Shown piece after piece: positions 7,693 to 17,350 of a stretch of 64,000 nt of DNA. This DNA comes from Pseudomonadales bacterium (GTDB lineage Bacteria > Pseudomonadota > Gammaproteobacteria > Pseudomonadales > Halieaceae), in contig JACKNN010000001.1 in the NCBI GenBank assembly GCA_024234855.1, positions 744,001-808,000 of the forward strand. The letters are read 5' to 3'. Below the pieces are notes generated by a model that was not told the origin of the DNA, made no database searches, and saw only the letters and a program-made list of their open reading frames with translations. Numbering within the stretch: the first letter of the stretch is position 1; the number at the start of each line of letters is the position of its first letter. The position numbers and the translations under genes are program-made.

Positions 7693-9048
7693 TCACGCCT
7701 CCACCACCCCCTCCCCGGTATGCGCCCGCAGCCAGAAATACCCCCCCAGGCCGGCGATGGCGGAGGCCAGCAGGATGCCGGTCTTGGCCATCAGCAGGTC
7801 TTCCGGGCGGTTCACGAAACCGAGGTCGGCGATAAAAATCGACATGGTGAAGCCGATGCCTCCCAGCAGGCCCACCCCGAATATATGGCGCATGTCCAGG
7901 CCGGTCGGCAGGCTGGCCCAGCGCATTGTTACGGTGAGCCAGGTCAGGCCGACGATACCCAGGGGTTTGCCCAGCAGCAGGCCGGCGAGTACGCCCAGGG
8001 TGATGGGGTTGCCCAGGGTGTTGCCGAAGGCGGCGAAATCCACGGGAATGCCGGCATTGGCCAGGGCGAAGATCGGAATGACCAGGTAGGCCACCGGCAG
8101 GTGCAGGGTATTCTCGGCGCGCTGGGCCGGGGCCTGTACCAGCGTCACGCCGTTACCCAGCGAATTGACCAGGGTGCGGAAGCCGTGGTTGTGGATAATA
8201 TCCGAGCCGTCAGCCAGGGCGTACTGCATCTTGACGGTGAGGCCCTGCACCCGGTCAAGAAAATGTGCCGGCTCGAACTTGGGCCGAATCGGGATGACGA
8301 AGGCGACCACAATACCCGCAATGGTGGCGTGTATGCCGCTGGCCAGCATGGCGGCCCATAACAATATACCGACGATGATGTAGGGCAGCGCGTGGCGCAC
8401 GCCGCCCAGGTTGAGGACGGCCAGCAACAGGGTCAGGACCCCCGCCCAGGCCAGGGCCGCCAGGTTGAGCGAGGCAGTATAAAACAGCGCGATCACGGCC
8501 ACTGCACCCAGGTCGTCGACGATGGCCAGGGCGATCAGGAAGGTGATCAGGTTCTTTGGTACACGCGGGCCGAGCAGGCTCAGCGCACCGATGGCAAAAG
8601 CGATATCGGTGGCCATGGGTATACCCCAACCCTTGGCGGCTGGGCCGTCGGGATTGAGCACCACGTAGCAGAGCGCGGGTACCAGCATACCGCCGATGGC
8701 CGCCATGATGGGCAGCAGTGCCTGGCGCGGTGACGACAGTTCGCCCACCAGCAGCTCGCGCTTCAGTTCCAGGCCCATGACCAGGAAAAACAGCGCCATC
8801 AGCGCCTCATTGATCCAGTGGTGAATGGAGAGCGAGAAACCGGCGCCGCCAAAGGACAGGCCAATCTCAGTGTGAAGAAAATGCTCGTACTCATCGCGCA
8901 GGGGGCTGTTGGCGATAACGAGTGCGATGACCGCGCAGATCATCAGTAGCACGCCGCTGGTGGTCTGGCGGTGGATGAACTCTTCCAGCGGGCTCAGCAG
9001 GCGGTCAAAGGCCTTTTCCCAGGGAGAGTGGTGGATGCCGTTGGCCAT
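7693..9048 (-). CDS. nhaA: Na+/H+ antiporter NhaA
   Basis: Inner-membrane sodium/proton antiporter that expels Na+ in exchange for protons for pH and salt homeostasis. The 451 residues give about twelve membrane segments. The family signatures are present: ALFFLVMGLELKREL near residue 85-99, ATDIAFAIGAL near 146-156, and the ion-binding Asp pair D178/D179 in ALAIVDDLGAVAV. It is longer than the E. coli protein, with extra sequence at both termini. The start lies 44 nt downstream of the stop of the minus-strand PyrD-PyrK-like gene, so the two may be cotranscribed. A sodium antiporter is expected in a marine bacterium. Confidence 0.95.
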   Translation of the reverse strand: MANGIHHSPWEKAFDRLLSPLEEFIHRQTTSGVLLMICAVIALVIANSPLRDEYEHFLHTEIGLSFGGAGFSLSIHHWINEALMALFFLVMGLELKRELLVGELSSPRQALLPIMAAIGGMLVPALCYVVLNPDGPAAKGWGIPMATDIAFAIGALSLLGPRVPKNLITFLIALAIVDDLGAVAVIALFYTASLNLAALAWAGVLTLLLAVLNLGGVRHALPYIIVGILLWAAMLASGIHATIAGIVVAFVIPIRPKFEPAHFLDRVQGLTVKMQYALADGSDIIHNHGFRTLVNSLGNGVTLVQAPAQRAENTLHLPVAYLVIPIFALANAGIPVDFAAFGNTLGNPITLGVLAGLLLGKPLGIVGLTWLTVTMRWASLPTGLDMRHIFGVGLLGGIGFTMSIFIADLGFVNRPEDLLMAKTGILLASAIAGLGGYFWLRAHTGEGVVEA

Positions 9049-9092
9049 GGTGGGGCTCCAGTAGCGAAGTTAAATGGATTTCGGATCCGGCA

Positions 9093-10712
9093 TCACACCG
9101 TCGGCAGGAAGGGCCCGTCCACGCACAGCCGGCGGCCGTCGGGGCTGGCGCAGGCGCCACAGATGCCGACACCGCACTTGGTCAGGTAATCGATGGAGCT
9201 GAAGATCTGCTCGTCCCGGCAGAACTGCCGCTCCACCGCCGCCGCCGCGAGCACCATGGGCTGGGGCCCGCAGTTGTAGAATACGAGCTGCTGTCGTTCG
9301 GCCGCTGTCATGCCCTGCAGCCGCTCCCGCAACAATTCGGTCACCACTCCGTGGTAGCCCGCGCTGCCGTCGTCAGTGGCCACGTGCACCTCGGCGATCT
9401 GCCGGCACTCGTCGAGAAAGTACAGGCGCTCTGCACTGCGGGCGCCGGCAAAAACCTCGGCGTTGCCGAAATCACGGGCGACCTGGTAGACCGCTGCCAG
9501 GCCGGTGCCGCCGGCCACTGCCATGATTTTTGCGCCCTCGGGCGGGTCCACCGCAATGCCGTGGGGGCCGCGCACATAGGCGGCGGTGCCCGGCGCCAGG
9601 TCCATCAGGGCGTGGGTAAATACGCCCACGTCGATGACCACCAGTGAGAACGGATCGTCGGTCAGGGCGGAGAAGGGTTTTTCGCCGAGGCCTGGCAGCC
9701 ACAGGAAGATGAATTCGCCGGCCTGCACATTGATCTTGCGGTCGAAGGTCAGGATGGCGATGTCCTCGCAGACCCGCTTGTTGTCCACCAGCGTGACCGG
9801 CTCGAAATGCATGTCGATGTCATAGCGAATATGGCTCTCGGCCCGGTTGCGGTCAAACGCCAGGTCGCTCGCCAGGGCGCGGAAATAGGCCGCGGTCTCA
9901 TCCGTGGTGAGGCCGATCAGGGCGGAGCCGATGCCTACAACCGTTGCCCCAGCGTCGAAGTAAGCCCTTACATCGTCCGCGCTGCTCACGCCGCCGCAGC
10001 CAATGATCGGGACACCGGTGGCGGCGGCGATTTCCCGCACGCATTTCAGGCCGATGGGCAGTATGCCCTTGCCCGAGATGCCGCCATTACCGTTGCTGAG
10101 CACCGCGTGACCATGGGCGGATGTGTAGCCGGGCCCCACCGTGTTGATCGCGCACAGCCCGTCGGCGCCGCCGGCGATAGCGGCGAGGGCGATCTCGGCG
10201 ATATTGGGGGTGTTGGGCGTGAGCTTGGGGATGACTGGTATCTCCACCACCGCTTTTACCGCGGCGGTGATCTGGCGCACCAGTTCCGGATCCTGGCCCA
10301 TGGCCATGCCGTAGCCGCTGGCGTGGGGACAGGACAGGTTCAGCTCCAGCCCGTCCGATACCGGTGCCAGGATCTTTGCCACCTCGACAAATTCCTCGAT
10401 GCTGCCGCCGAAAATCGAGGTGAGCAGAAACCGGTCGGCGGGCACCCGCAACTGGGCCATCAGTTCCGCCGACTTGTGGGCTCCCGGGTTGGTCAGGCCT
10501 ACCGCGTTGACGAAACAGCCGGGCGCGTACTGGCTCAGCACCGGCTCGCGGTTACCCAGCCGGGGCTTGAGGCCGATACTCTTGGTGGTGACCACGCCCA
10601 CTTCCGGCATATGGTCGAAAACATACTGGATGATGGGTGTGGCTGTGGTGACGATACCCGAGGGAATCGTAAAAGGGCCGGAGAGGGTTTTGCCGAAAAA
10701 GTCAGTGTTCAA
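9093..10712 (-). CDS. Dihydroorotate dehydrogenase-like / PyrK-like fusion flavoprotein
   Basis: A 539-residue fusion. Residues 1-300 are a class-1 dihydroorotate dehydrogenase-type FMN barrel, with K44 in TTKSIG, the NLSCPH active-site Cys (C128) and the phosphate-binding GCGGVSS and GIGSALIG loops. Residues 305-539 are a PyrK-type electron-transfer module: an FAD-binding EKPFS site, an NAD-binding AVAGGTGLAA loop near 399-407, and a [2Fe-2S] set C513, C518, C521, C530. In class 1B enzymes these are separate PyrD and PyrK subunits that pass electrons to NAD+. The start appears to be TTG; no ATG or GTG precedes it in frame near the domain start. Oxidation of another pyrimidine-like substrate is possible. 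Confidence 0.85.
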   Translation of the reverse strand: MNTDFFGKTLSGPFTIPSGIVTTATPIIQYVFDHMPEVGVVTTKSIGLKPRLGNREPVLSQYAPGCFVNAVGLTNPGAHKSAELMAQLRVPADRFLLTSIFGGSIEEFVEVAKILAPVSDGLELNLSCPHASGYGMAMGQDPELVRQITAAVKAVVEIPVIPKLTPNTPNIAEIALAAIAGGADGLCAINTVGPGYTSAHGHAVLSNGNGGISGKGILPIGLKCVREIAAATGVPIIGCGGVSSADDVRAYFDAGATVVGIGSALIGLTTDETAAYFRALASDLAFDRNRAESHIRYDIDMHFEPVTLVDNKRVCEDIAILTFDRKINVQAGEFIFLWLPGLGEKPFSALTDDPFSLVVIDVGVFTHALMDLAPGTAAYVRGPHGIAVDPPEGAKIMAVAGGTGLAAVYQVARDFGNAEVFAGARSAERLYFLDECRQIAEVHVATDDGSAGYHGVVTELLRERLQGMTAAERQQLVFYNCGPQPMVLAAAAVERQFCRDEQIFSSIDYLTKCGVGICGACASPDGRRLCVDGPFLPTV

Positions 10713-11045
10713 ATTCGCGGGCTCAGGGTCGGGGAGGGTCGGTGGGAAATGTTGCGCGAGTATACTGGTTTGGCCCGCGGTAGTCTAAGCCGGAATTGTT
10801 GATGTACCAAAAAATTATTCTTTAAATACATATGGTTACAAGTTTATGGGCGGGTATTGGCCGGCTTGTGGAAAACCGGTGCAGCCGGTGCGGCGCCGGC
10901 TGGCGGCGCGCCGGGAGCGGCCGCTTACCGCGACGACTTATCCGGTCGGCACCTTATGCATGCAAAGGTAATGGGCGATAACCACAGTCTCATAGTTACT
11001 CGGCAGCCGGATTCTGCTATAAATCGCCAAAACCACGGCGAAAAA
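10713..11045. other. 333-bp divergent intergenic region
   Basis: Divergent control region between the PyrD-PyrK-like fusion gene and the transglycosylase gene, with an AT-rich patch at 10805-10845. The frame upstream of 11046 is open back to 10857 but encodes low-complexity Gly/Ala sequence before the signal peptide, so I do not count it as coding. Confidence 0.5.
10759..10788 (-). promoter_or_regulatory. Candidate sigma-70 promoter for the PyrD-PyrK-like gene
   Basis: On the minus strand, TTAGAC (10788-10783) and TATACT (10764-10759) are 18 bp apart, ending 46 nt before the proposed start. This rests on sequence match only. Confidence 0.4.
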
Positions 11046-12557
11046 ATGAATAGCTTGAGAAGAATAATCCTGCTCGCGCTGCTGTTTTCCAGCCTGCAGG
11101 CGGGCGCGTCCAATTTTCCGCGACCGGCCGCTCTGGAGCCTGCGGTCCAGTTCTGGATCAAGGTATACACCGAGATAACCACCAACCAGGGCTACGTCCA
11201 TGACGCCGTCGATCTGTCGGTGGTGTATGAAATCGTGGACCTGCCGGCCTACGCCAGCAACAACGAGCGCGGCAGGCTCGTCACCAATGCCAAATTCCGC
11301 TACGTCAAGGCGCTGACGGCCGTCGCGCGGGGCAAACGCACCAAGCTCAGCGCTACCGAGGCGCGTGTGCTGGCCGCATGGCCCAAGGGAACCCCTGCCG
11401 CAACGTTCGCGGCGGCAGCGGACAATGTCCGCTTCCAGCTGGGCCAGTCGGACCGGTTCCGCGAGGGCCTGGTGCGCTCGGGGCAGTGGAAGCCGCATAT
11501 TCGCAGCGTCCTGGCCGAATACAATCTGCCGGTGGAACTGGAGGTGCTGCCCCACGTCGAGTCCTCGTTCAACCCGTCGGCGTGGTCCAAGGTGGCGGCG
11601 GCCGGAATGTGGCAGTTCATGCCGGTGACGGCCCGCGACTTCATGCGAGTGGATCACGTGGTGGACGAGCGCATGGACCCGTTTATCGCCACCGAGGGCG
11701 CCGCCAGGCTGCTGAAGCGCAATTATGGCCTCACCGGCACCTGGCCCCTGGCGCTCACCAGTTACAACCACGGCACCGGCGGCATGATTCGCGCGGCGAA
11801 GCAGGTCGGCACCAAGGACATTGGCACCATAGTGCAAAAATACAACGGCGCGGCTTTCGGCTTCGCTTCAAGGAACTTCTACGCGTCGTTCCTGGCCGCA
11901 CTGGAGATAGACCGTCACCCCGATCGTTATTTCGGCTCGCTGAAACTCGATGCGCCGACCGGTTACGATGTCGTCGCAGTGCGCGAATTTATTCCCGCCA
12001 GGGCATTGGCGCAATCCGCCGGCATCAGCCTGGATGAGCTCAGGCAACATAACCCCGCGTTGATGGAACCGGTCTGGAGTGGCGAGAAGTACATTCCACA
12101 GGGCTACATGGTGCGGATTCCCCGGTCGCAGCTCAAGCAGCCACTGGACCAGCTGGTGGCGGCCCTGCCCCGCGATGCGCGCTTCGGCAACCAGAAGCCG
12201 GACCTGATGCACCGGATTGTCCCGGGTGATTCCCTGTCGACCATCGCCAGCCGATACGGCACCTCCGTGTCAAAACTCATGGCACTGAACGGACTGCGCA
12301 ACAATAACATCCGCGCCGGCAAGACCCTGATCCTGCCGGGCAATGTCATGCCTGAGCCAAAAGGTGGCAGCCCTGCCAGCTATGTCGCTCAGGCCGGGGC
12401 CGGTGGGGCCGAGTACGTGATCCAGCGCGGCGACTCGCTGTGGAGCATCGCCCGCCGCTTCAAGGTATCCCAACAGCAACTGGTCGCGTGGAATGGTATT
12501 TCTGCGAAAAGCTATATCAAGCCCGGCCAGAAGCTGAAGGTGGCTGGCTCCAGCTAG
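11046..12557 (+). CDS. mltD: MltD-like lytic transglycosylase with two LysM domains
   Basis: Cell-envelope enzyme that cleaves the MurNAc-GlcNAc bond of peptidoglycan. The ATG at 11046 gives 503 residues starting with a signal peptide (MNSLRRIILLALLFSSLQAG). No lipobox is visible, unlike E. coli MltD. The SLT catalytic domain lies at about 145-290, with catalytic E172 in HVESSFNPSA, the AAGMWQFM motif and LTSYNHG. Two LysM peptidoglycan-binding domains follow at about 389-432 and 457-500, each with a GDSL core. Domain order and length match the MltD family. The ribosome site is weak. Confidence 0.9.
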   Translation: MNSLRRIILLALLFSSLQAGASNFPRPAALEPAVQFWIKVYTEITTNQGYVHDAVDLSVVYEIVDLPAYASNNERGRLVTNAKFRYVKALTAVARGKRTKLSATEARVLAAWPKGTPAATFAAAADNVRFQLGQSDRFREGLVRSGQWKPHIRSVLAEYNLPVELEVLPHVESSFNPSAWSKVAAAGMWQFMPVTARDFMRVDHVVDERMDPFIATEGAARLLKRNYGLTGTWPLALTSYNHGTGGMIRAAKQVGTKDIGTIVQKYNGAAFGFASRNFYASFLAALEIDRHPDRYFGSLKLDAPTGYDVVAVREFIPARALAQSAGISLDELRQHNPALMEPVWSGEKYIPQGYMVRIPRSQLKQPLDQLVAALPRDARFGNQKPDLMHRIVPGDSLSTIASRYGTSVSKLMALNGLRNNNIRAGKTLILPGNVMPEPKGGSPASYVAQAGAGGAEYVIQRGDSLWSIARRFKVSQQQLVAWNGISAKSYIKPGQKLKVAGSS

Positions 12558-12589
12558 CCAATCCAGCACCGCGGCGATCGCTGCTCGGT

Positions 12590-14089
12590 TCAGGTGCCAC
12601 AGAAGGTCTGTCTGACCACTTGCTCGGGTCGCGGCGGCGTGGCGAAGCGCGCCCGCTCCGGGTTATAGGTAAACGGTTGTGACAGCACGTCCACCAGCGC
12701 ATTGAACGGTTCGAAATCCCCCTGCTCAGTCGCCGCCCGCAGCGCCTCCTCCACCAGGTGATTGCGGGGAATAAAGACCGGGTTGGCGCTGTACATGACA
12801 GCCTGGCGCTCGCCGGCGGTGGTTTGCTCCGCGGCCAGCCGCTGCTGCCAGCGCGCGAGCCAGGGCAGCAGCGGATCGGGTATCTCGAACAGCGCCTCAA
12901 CAGTCGTGCCGGCGCCCTGTGTTGCGCCGTCCCCGCCGGGGGTCGTCCCCGCCAGGTCCGCCAGCCGGCGAAAGGTCAGGGTGAAATCCAGCTGGTGTTC
13001 TTCCATAAGTTGAAACAGTTCATCGGCCAGCGCCTGGTCGCCATCCGCCAGCTCAGCCAGCCCCAGCTTGCGGGCGAGGCACTGGCCGTGCTCCCGGGCG
13101 AATTGACCGGGGAAAGTATCGACCGCCGCCTGGGCCAGGGCCACCGCCTGATCCTGGTCCGGATGCAGTACCGGCAGCAGGGCCTGGGCCAGGGCGGCCA
13201 GGTTCCAGTGGGTAATGGCCGGCTGGTTACCGTAGGCGTAGCGCCCGGCATGATCGATTGAGCTGTAGACCTGGTCGCGGTTGAAGGCATCCATGAACGC
13301 GCAGGGGCCGTAATCGATAGTCTCCCCCGACAACAGCATATTGTCTGTATTCATCACCCCGTGGATAAAGCCCAGTAACTGCCAGCGCGCCACCAGGCTA
13401 GCCTGGGCATTGATCATCCGCTGCAGCAGCGCGAGTGCGGGGTTGCCGTCGCCTGCAGCGTCCGGGTAGTGGCGCTCCAGCACGTGCGCGACCAGAAGTT
13501 CCAGCGCCTCGGTGTCCTGGCGCGCCGCGAAGAACTGGAAGGTGCCGATACGGATGTGACTGCGGGCCACGCGGCAGAGCACGGCGCCCGGCAGGAACGA
13601 TTCGCGCGCTACCTGTTCCCCGGTGGTCACCGCCGCCAGCGCCCGGGTGGTCGGCAGGCCCAGGGTGTGCATGGCCTCGCTGACGATGTATTCGCGCAGC
13701 ACCGCGCCCAGGGGAGCGCGGCCGTCGCCGCCGCGGGAGTAGGGCGTGGGGCCCGAGCCCTTCAGCTGGATGTCGTAGCGAGTACCGTCGGCGCCGATGA
13801 CCTCGCCCAGCAGGAGGGCGCGGCCGTCCCCGAGTTGCGGGTTATAGCTGCCGAACTGATGGCCGGCGTACACTGTGGCGATCGGCTCGCTGCCGGGGAC
13901 AATGGCATTGCCCGCCAGCACGGCGGTGCCTTCCGGCGACTCCAGCCACTGCGGCGCTATCCCCAGCAGGGTCGCCAGCGGGTGATTGACGCGGACCGGG
14001 CCGGGGTCCGCCACCGGTGTGGGCTGCCGGCGTGAAAAAAACCGCTCTGGCAATCGGGTATAGCTGTTGTCAAAGGCTATCGCGGCCAT
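12590..14089 (-). CDS. selO: Protein adenylyltransferase SelO (YdiU family)
   Basis: Pseudokinase-fold enzyme that transfers AMP from ATP to hydroxyl side chains of proteins, linked in other bacteria to redox-stress responses. The 499 residues carry the family marks: YAGHQFGSYNPQLGDGRA near 74-91, DIQLKGSGPTPYSRGGDGRA near 106-125, LREYIVSEAMH and the metal-binding region HGVMNTDNM with DYGPCAFMD. The C-terminus ends FCGT, with Cys where eukaryotic members carry selenocysteine. The start lies 4 nt after the stop of the D-2-hydroxyacid dehydrogenase gene, so the two are probably cotranscribed. Confidence 0.95.
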   Translation of the reverse strand: MAAIAFDNSYTRLPERFFSRRQPTPVADPGPVRVNHPLATLLGIAPQWLESPEGTAVLAGNAIVPGSEPIATVYAGHQFGSYNPQLGDGRALLLGEVIGADGTRYDIQLKGSGPTPYSRGGDGRAPLGAVLREYIVSEAMHTLGLPTTRALAAVTTGEQVARESFLPGAVLCRVARSHIRIGTFQFFAARQDTEALELLVAHVLERHYPDAAGDGNPALALLQRMINAQASLVARWQLLGFIHGVMNTDNMLLSGETIDYGPCAFMDAFNRDQVYSSIDHAGRYAYGNQPAITHWNLAALAQALLPVLHPDQDQAVALAQAAVDTFPGQFAREHGQCLARKLGLAELADGDQALADELFQLMEEHQLDFTLTFRRLADLAGTTPGGDGATQGAGTTVEALFEIPDPLLPWLARWQQRLAAEQTTAGERQAVMYSANPVFIPRNHLVEEALRAATEQGDFEPFNALVDVLSQPFTYNPERARFATPPRPEQVVRQTFCGT

Positions 14090-14093
14090 CGGC

Positions 14094-15269
14094 TCAATAG
14101 CCCGCCTGTATATCGACCACGTTCAGCAGGTTGCCGCCGTCCACGTAGCGACGCAGGTTTTCCGCGGCGATAATGGCGGTACGCTGCATGCTGCCGGGGC
14201 TGGCAGCTGAGACGTGGGGCGTGATGATGACGTTGCTCATCTGCCACAGCGGATTGTCCGCGGGCAGGGGTTCGGGGTCGGTCACATCCAGCCCCGCGCC
14301 ATACAGCTGGCCCGACTGCAGGGCCGCGACCAGGGCAGCGGTCACCGTGCTGCCGCCGCGGCCGACGCTGATGAAGATCGCCCCGTTTTTCATCTCGTCG
14401 AAAAATGCCTGGTTGAAAATGCCGGTGGTCTGCGCGGTCAGCGGCAGCGCGTTCACCACGACGTCGGCATCGCGGGCGAGCACCGGCAGCTCCTCCGGCA
14501 GCCCGATGTAGTCGAGGAAGTCCGGCCCTTCACGGGACGAGTTGCGGGTGGCAATCACCTGCATGCCCAGGCTGTTGGCGCGCCAGGCAATCTCCGTGCC
14601 TATGCCGCCAAGGCCAACCACCAATAAGGTTTTGCCCCGCAGCTCGCCGAATTTCGCGCCCGCGGCCCGGGACCGGTCCCAGCGGCTTTCCACCTGGGCC
14701 CGCTGGTAGGCCGGCAAGCCGGTGGCCAGCGACAGCAACATGGCGATGGCGTGCTCGGCGATGGCCGGGCCCGCCAACCGCTTGCTGTTGGTAAAGATCC
14801 GGCCCTGGGTCTGTGCCGGTGTCAGCCCGGCGCACGCCTCCATGCCCGCAGTGTAATTGTGTACCCACAACAGGCGGGGCGAGGCGTTGGTGAGAACGGC
14901 GGGGCTGCACAGGCCGATATAGGCATCGGCGCCCGCCAGTGCTGCGGCAGTGGGCACCATATTGTTGGAGGTATCGAGCACCAGCTCCACGCTCCCGGCA
15001 TTGCGACGCAGTTGCTCCTCGAGTTCCGGCATCTGTTGCGCTACCCCCGCGGGCAGGCTGACTACGATACGCTGCGGGTGCCAATCCGGGTTATCCCGCA
15101 TGGCGCCGGGCGAACGCGGCAGTTCCAGTTCCTCGACGATCTGCTTTACCCGCGGGTCGGGCGGTACCGCGTCGGCCGCCATGCTGTACCCGCTGGGCAG
15201 GAAGCCGGCCAAAAATGCGACCTGCAGGCAAACACTTCTGAAGAAAACTGCTGTGCCGGGAAATTTCAT
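14094..15269 (-). CDS. D-2-hydroxyacid dehydrogenase family protein with N-terminal signal peptide
   Basis: NAD(P)-dependent 2-hydroxyacid dehydrogenase fold, 391 residues. The nucleotide-binding loop VVGLGGIGTEIAW, the VVNALPLTAQT segment, SVGRGG (catalytic Arg region) and the ITPHVSAASPG His are all present. The oddity is the N-terminus: the ATG at 15269, supported by GGAG with a 6-nt spacer, begins a basic-hydrophobic segment (FFRSVCLQVAFLAGFLPSGYSMAADA) that looks like a signal peptide. This cofactor-dependent family is normally cytoplasmic. An internal ATG just before AADAVPP would give a cytoplasmic form but has no ribosome site. Its stop is 4 nt before selO. Confidence 0.85.
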   Translation of the reverse strand: MKFPGTAVFFRSVCLQVAFLAGFLPSGYSMAADAVPPDPRVKQIVEELELPRSPGAMRDNPDWHPQRIVVSLPAGVAQQMPELEEQLRRNAGSVELVLDTSNNMVPTAAALAGADAYIGLCSPAVLTNASPRLLWVHNYTAGMEACAGLTPAQTQGRIFTNSKRLAGPAIAEHAIAMLLSLATGLPAYQRAQVESRWDRSRAAGAKFGELRGKTLLVVGLGGIGTEIAWRANSLGMQVIATRNSSREGPDFLDYIGLPEELPVLARDADVVVNALPLTAQTTGIFNQAFFDEMKNGAIFISVGRGGSTVTAALVAALQSGQLYGAGLDVTDPEPLPADNPLWQMSNVIITPHVSAASPGSMQRTAIIAAENLRRYVDGGNLLNVVDIQAGY

Positions 15270-15478
15270 TACGGGCTCCGCTTGCGATTATTGCCAGCAT
15301 AGGCAGATTTGCTGATGTTTACGAGTAACCGCGCGGGCCGGACCACAAAAAATCTCACCTGCATCCGCCGTATCTTCGGTTCGGATACGCGGGCGAATCC
15401 CGCAGGCGGGTAAACAACTGGATTTCCGCTACCCGCGCTTGTTACGCTGCCACCCGGATAACGCTGAGGATTGCACCA

Positions 15479-17350
15479 ATGACAGCCCCCGCCTGGGATA
15501 CCCTGATTCGCAATGCACTGGTTTTCGACGGTAGCGGCGGGCCGCCCCGCCAGCAGGATATCGCGCTCAGGGAGGGCCGGGTGGCCGCTCGCGGGCAGGC
15601 ACTGCCTACGTCCCAGGCCGTGCGCATCATCGAGGCCGAGGGCCAGTGGCTGATGCCGGGGCTGCTGGATATCCACACCCACCTGGACCTGGAAGTGGAC
15701 CTGGAGCCGGGCCTGCCGGAAGTCGTCCGCCACGGTACCACCACTGTACTGGTGGGCAACTGCAGCCTCGGTACCTGTTTTGGCAAGCAGCTTGAAGGTG
15801 AGCAAAACCCTATCGTCGATTGCTTTACCCGGGTGGAGAACATTCCCAAGCCCGTGTTGCAAAAATGTGTCGACGCGGTGCACTGGAGCGATACCGCAGC
15901 CTACCTCGACCACTTCGCCGATATCCCGCTGGGGCCCAATATCGGTGTGTTCGTGCCCCATACCATGCTGCGGGTGGAGGTGATGGGCCTGCGCGACAGT
16001 ATCAGTCGCGCGCCCACCGAGGTCGAGCTGGCCAGGATGGAGGCCCTGCTGGCTGAGGCCATGGACCAGGGCTACCTGGGTATGAGTACCGACGGACTGC
16101 CGTTTCACTACCTGGCCAATGCGCCGCACACGGACAAGCGCATTCCTACCCAGTATGCCAGCTTTGGCGAGATGAAACGCCTGTTGAAGGTGGTGCGTGA
16201 CCGGGACAGGGTGTGGCAGACCACCCCGATCATCGAACACCGAGCCAGGGGCCTGCTCTACTTTTTATTGACCAGTGGCCGCCTGTTCGGCAAGACCCTC
16301 AAGACCTCCGCCCTGACCGCCGTGCGCCTGGTGCTGGCGCCCAACGCCGCGCGGGCTTTCCTGGGCTTCGCGGCGCTGGTCAACAGCCGCCTGCTCAAGG
16401 GCAATATCCATTTCCAGGCCCTGGGCACCAATTTTCGCCTCTGGTCGGACGGTATTGTCAGCCCGCTGTTCGAGGAACTCGAGTCCACCAGCAAATTGAT
16501 TGCCAGGGAATACGAGGACAGGGCGGGCAGGCTCGCGCTGCTCAATGACCCGCAGTTCATTGCCGAATTCCGCCGGGACTGGCACCACGGTCGGCGCGGC
16601 CGCAATCTCGCTCACCTGAAGGCGCGGCTGGGTCTGCCCGATATCCTGGTGGTGCGCGAGCTGTTCCGAATGATGTTCGACGGCGCGCCGGTGCCCGACT
16701 GGGAGGGTGAGAGCCTGCAGGCGGTTTACGACCGCCTGGACCGCTACCAGCGCGGCTACCGGGACAATGCCCGCTCCGATGCCGAGCGCGAGGCGTTCGA
16801 CGCCTTCCCCTGTCCCATTGTCGATGATGCCGAGTTCATGCTGCACATGATGCGCGCCTACGACAAGGGTTTCCGCTTCTGGGTGGATGTGGCGAACAAG
16901 GACAGGGAGGGCGTACTGCCATTGCTGCTCGATAAGAACACGCTGCCCGGATTCAACGATTCCGGCGCTCATATCACCAATATGGCCTTCTTCGACGCCA
17001 ACCTGACGTCACTGAAACTGGCCCAGCAGGATTCCCTGGCCACGGTGAGCGCCATGGTCCGGCGCCTCACCAGCGAACCTGCAGCCTTTTTCGGGCTGGA
17101 TGTGGGCAGCCTCGAAATAGGTGCCCAGGCAGATATTGTGCTGATCGACCCCGAGGCGCTGCGCCGGTGGGATGACAACGCCTCGCGCCAGTTCGTCTAT
17201 CGCGACCTGTTTGAGCACAAGCAGCTGGTCAGCCGCTCGGACGGCGTGGTCACCCAGGTACTGATCCGCGGTGAGCCGGTGTGGCAGGGCGGTGAATTCA
17301 CGGCTGCGCTGGGGCGCGAAACCCTGGGTCGGGCGTTGCGCGCCGCCTGA
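15479..17350 (+). CDS. N-acyl-D-amino-acid deacylase-like amidohydrolase
   Basis: A 623-residue metal-dependent amidohydrolase with a TIM-barrel fold and small beta-sandwich. Metal ligands H66 and H68 sit in LLDIHTHLDLE, followed by a VGNCSLG segment containing the Cys typical of D-aminoacylases, and DSGAHITNM towards the end. Such enzymes remove acyl groups from N-acyl-D-amino acids or hydrolyse related amides; the exact substrate cannot be read from sequence. GAGG lies 9 nt before the ATG. The gene stands alone upstream of an SDR remnant that begins in the same frame right after its TGA stop. Confidence 0.85.
   Translation: MTAPAWDTLIRNALVFDGSGGPPRQQDIALREGRVAARGQALPTSQAVRIIEAEGQWLMPGLLDIHTHLDLEVDLEPGLPEVVRHGTTTVLVGNCSLGTCFGKQLEGEQNPIVDCFTRVENIPKPVLQKCVDAVHWSDTAAYLDHFADIPLGPNIGVFVPHTMLRVEVMGLRDSISRAPTEVELARMEALLAEAMDQGYLGMSTDGLPFHYLANAPHTDKRIPTQYASFGEMKRLLKVVRDRDRVWQTTPIIEHRARGLLYFLLTSGRLFGKTLKTSALTAVRLVLAPNAARAFLGFAALVNSRLLKGNIHFQALGTNFRLWSDGIVSPLFEELESTSKLIAREYEDRAGRLALLNDPQFIAEFRRDWHHGRRGRNLAHLKARLGLPDILVVRELFRMMFDGAPVPDWEGESLQAVYDRLDRYQRGYRDNARSDAEREAFDAFPCPIVDDAEFMLHMMRAYDKGFRFWVDVANKDREGVLPLLLDKNTLPGFNDSGAHITNMAFFDANLTSLKLAQQDSLATVSAMVRRLTSEPAAFFGLDVGSLEIGAQADIVLIDPEALRRWDDNASRQFVYRDLFEHKQLVSRSDGVVTQVLIRGEPVWQGGEFTAALGRETLGRALRAA

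Noticed and set aside
10857..11045. N-terminal extension of the transglycosylase
   Set aside because: Low-complexity Gly/Ala sequence before a normal signal peptide that starts at 11046.
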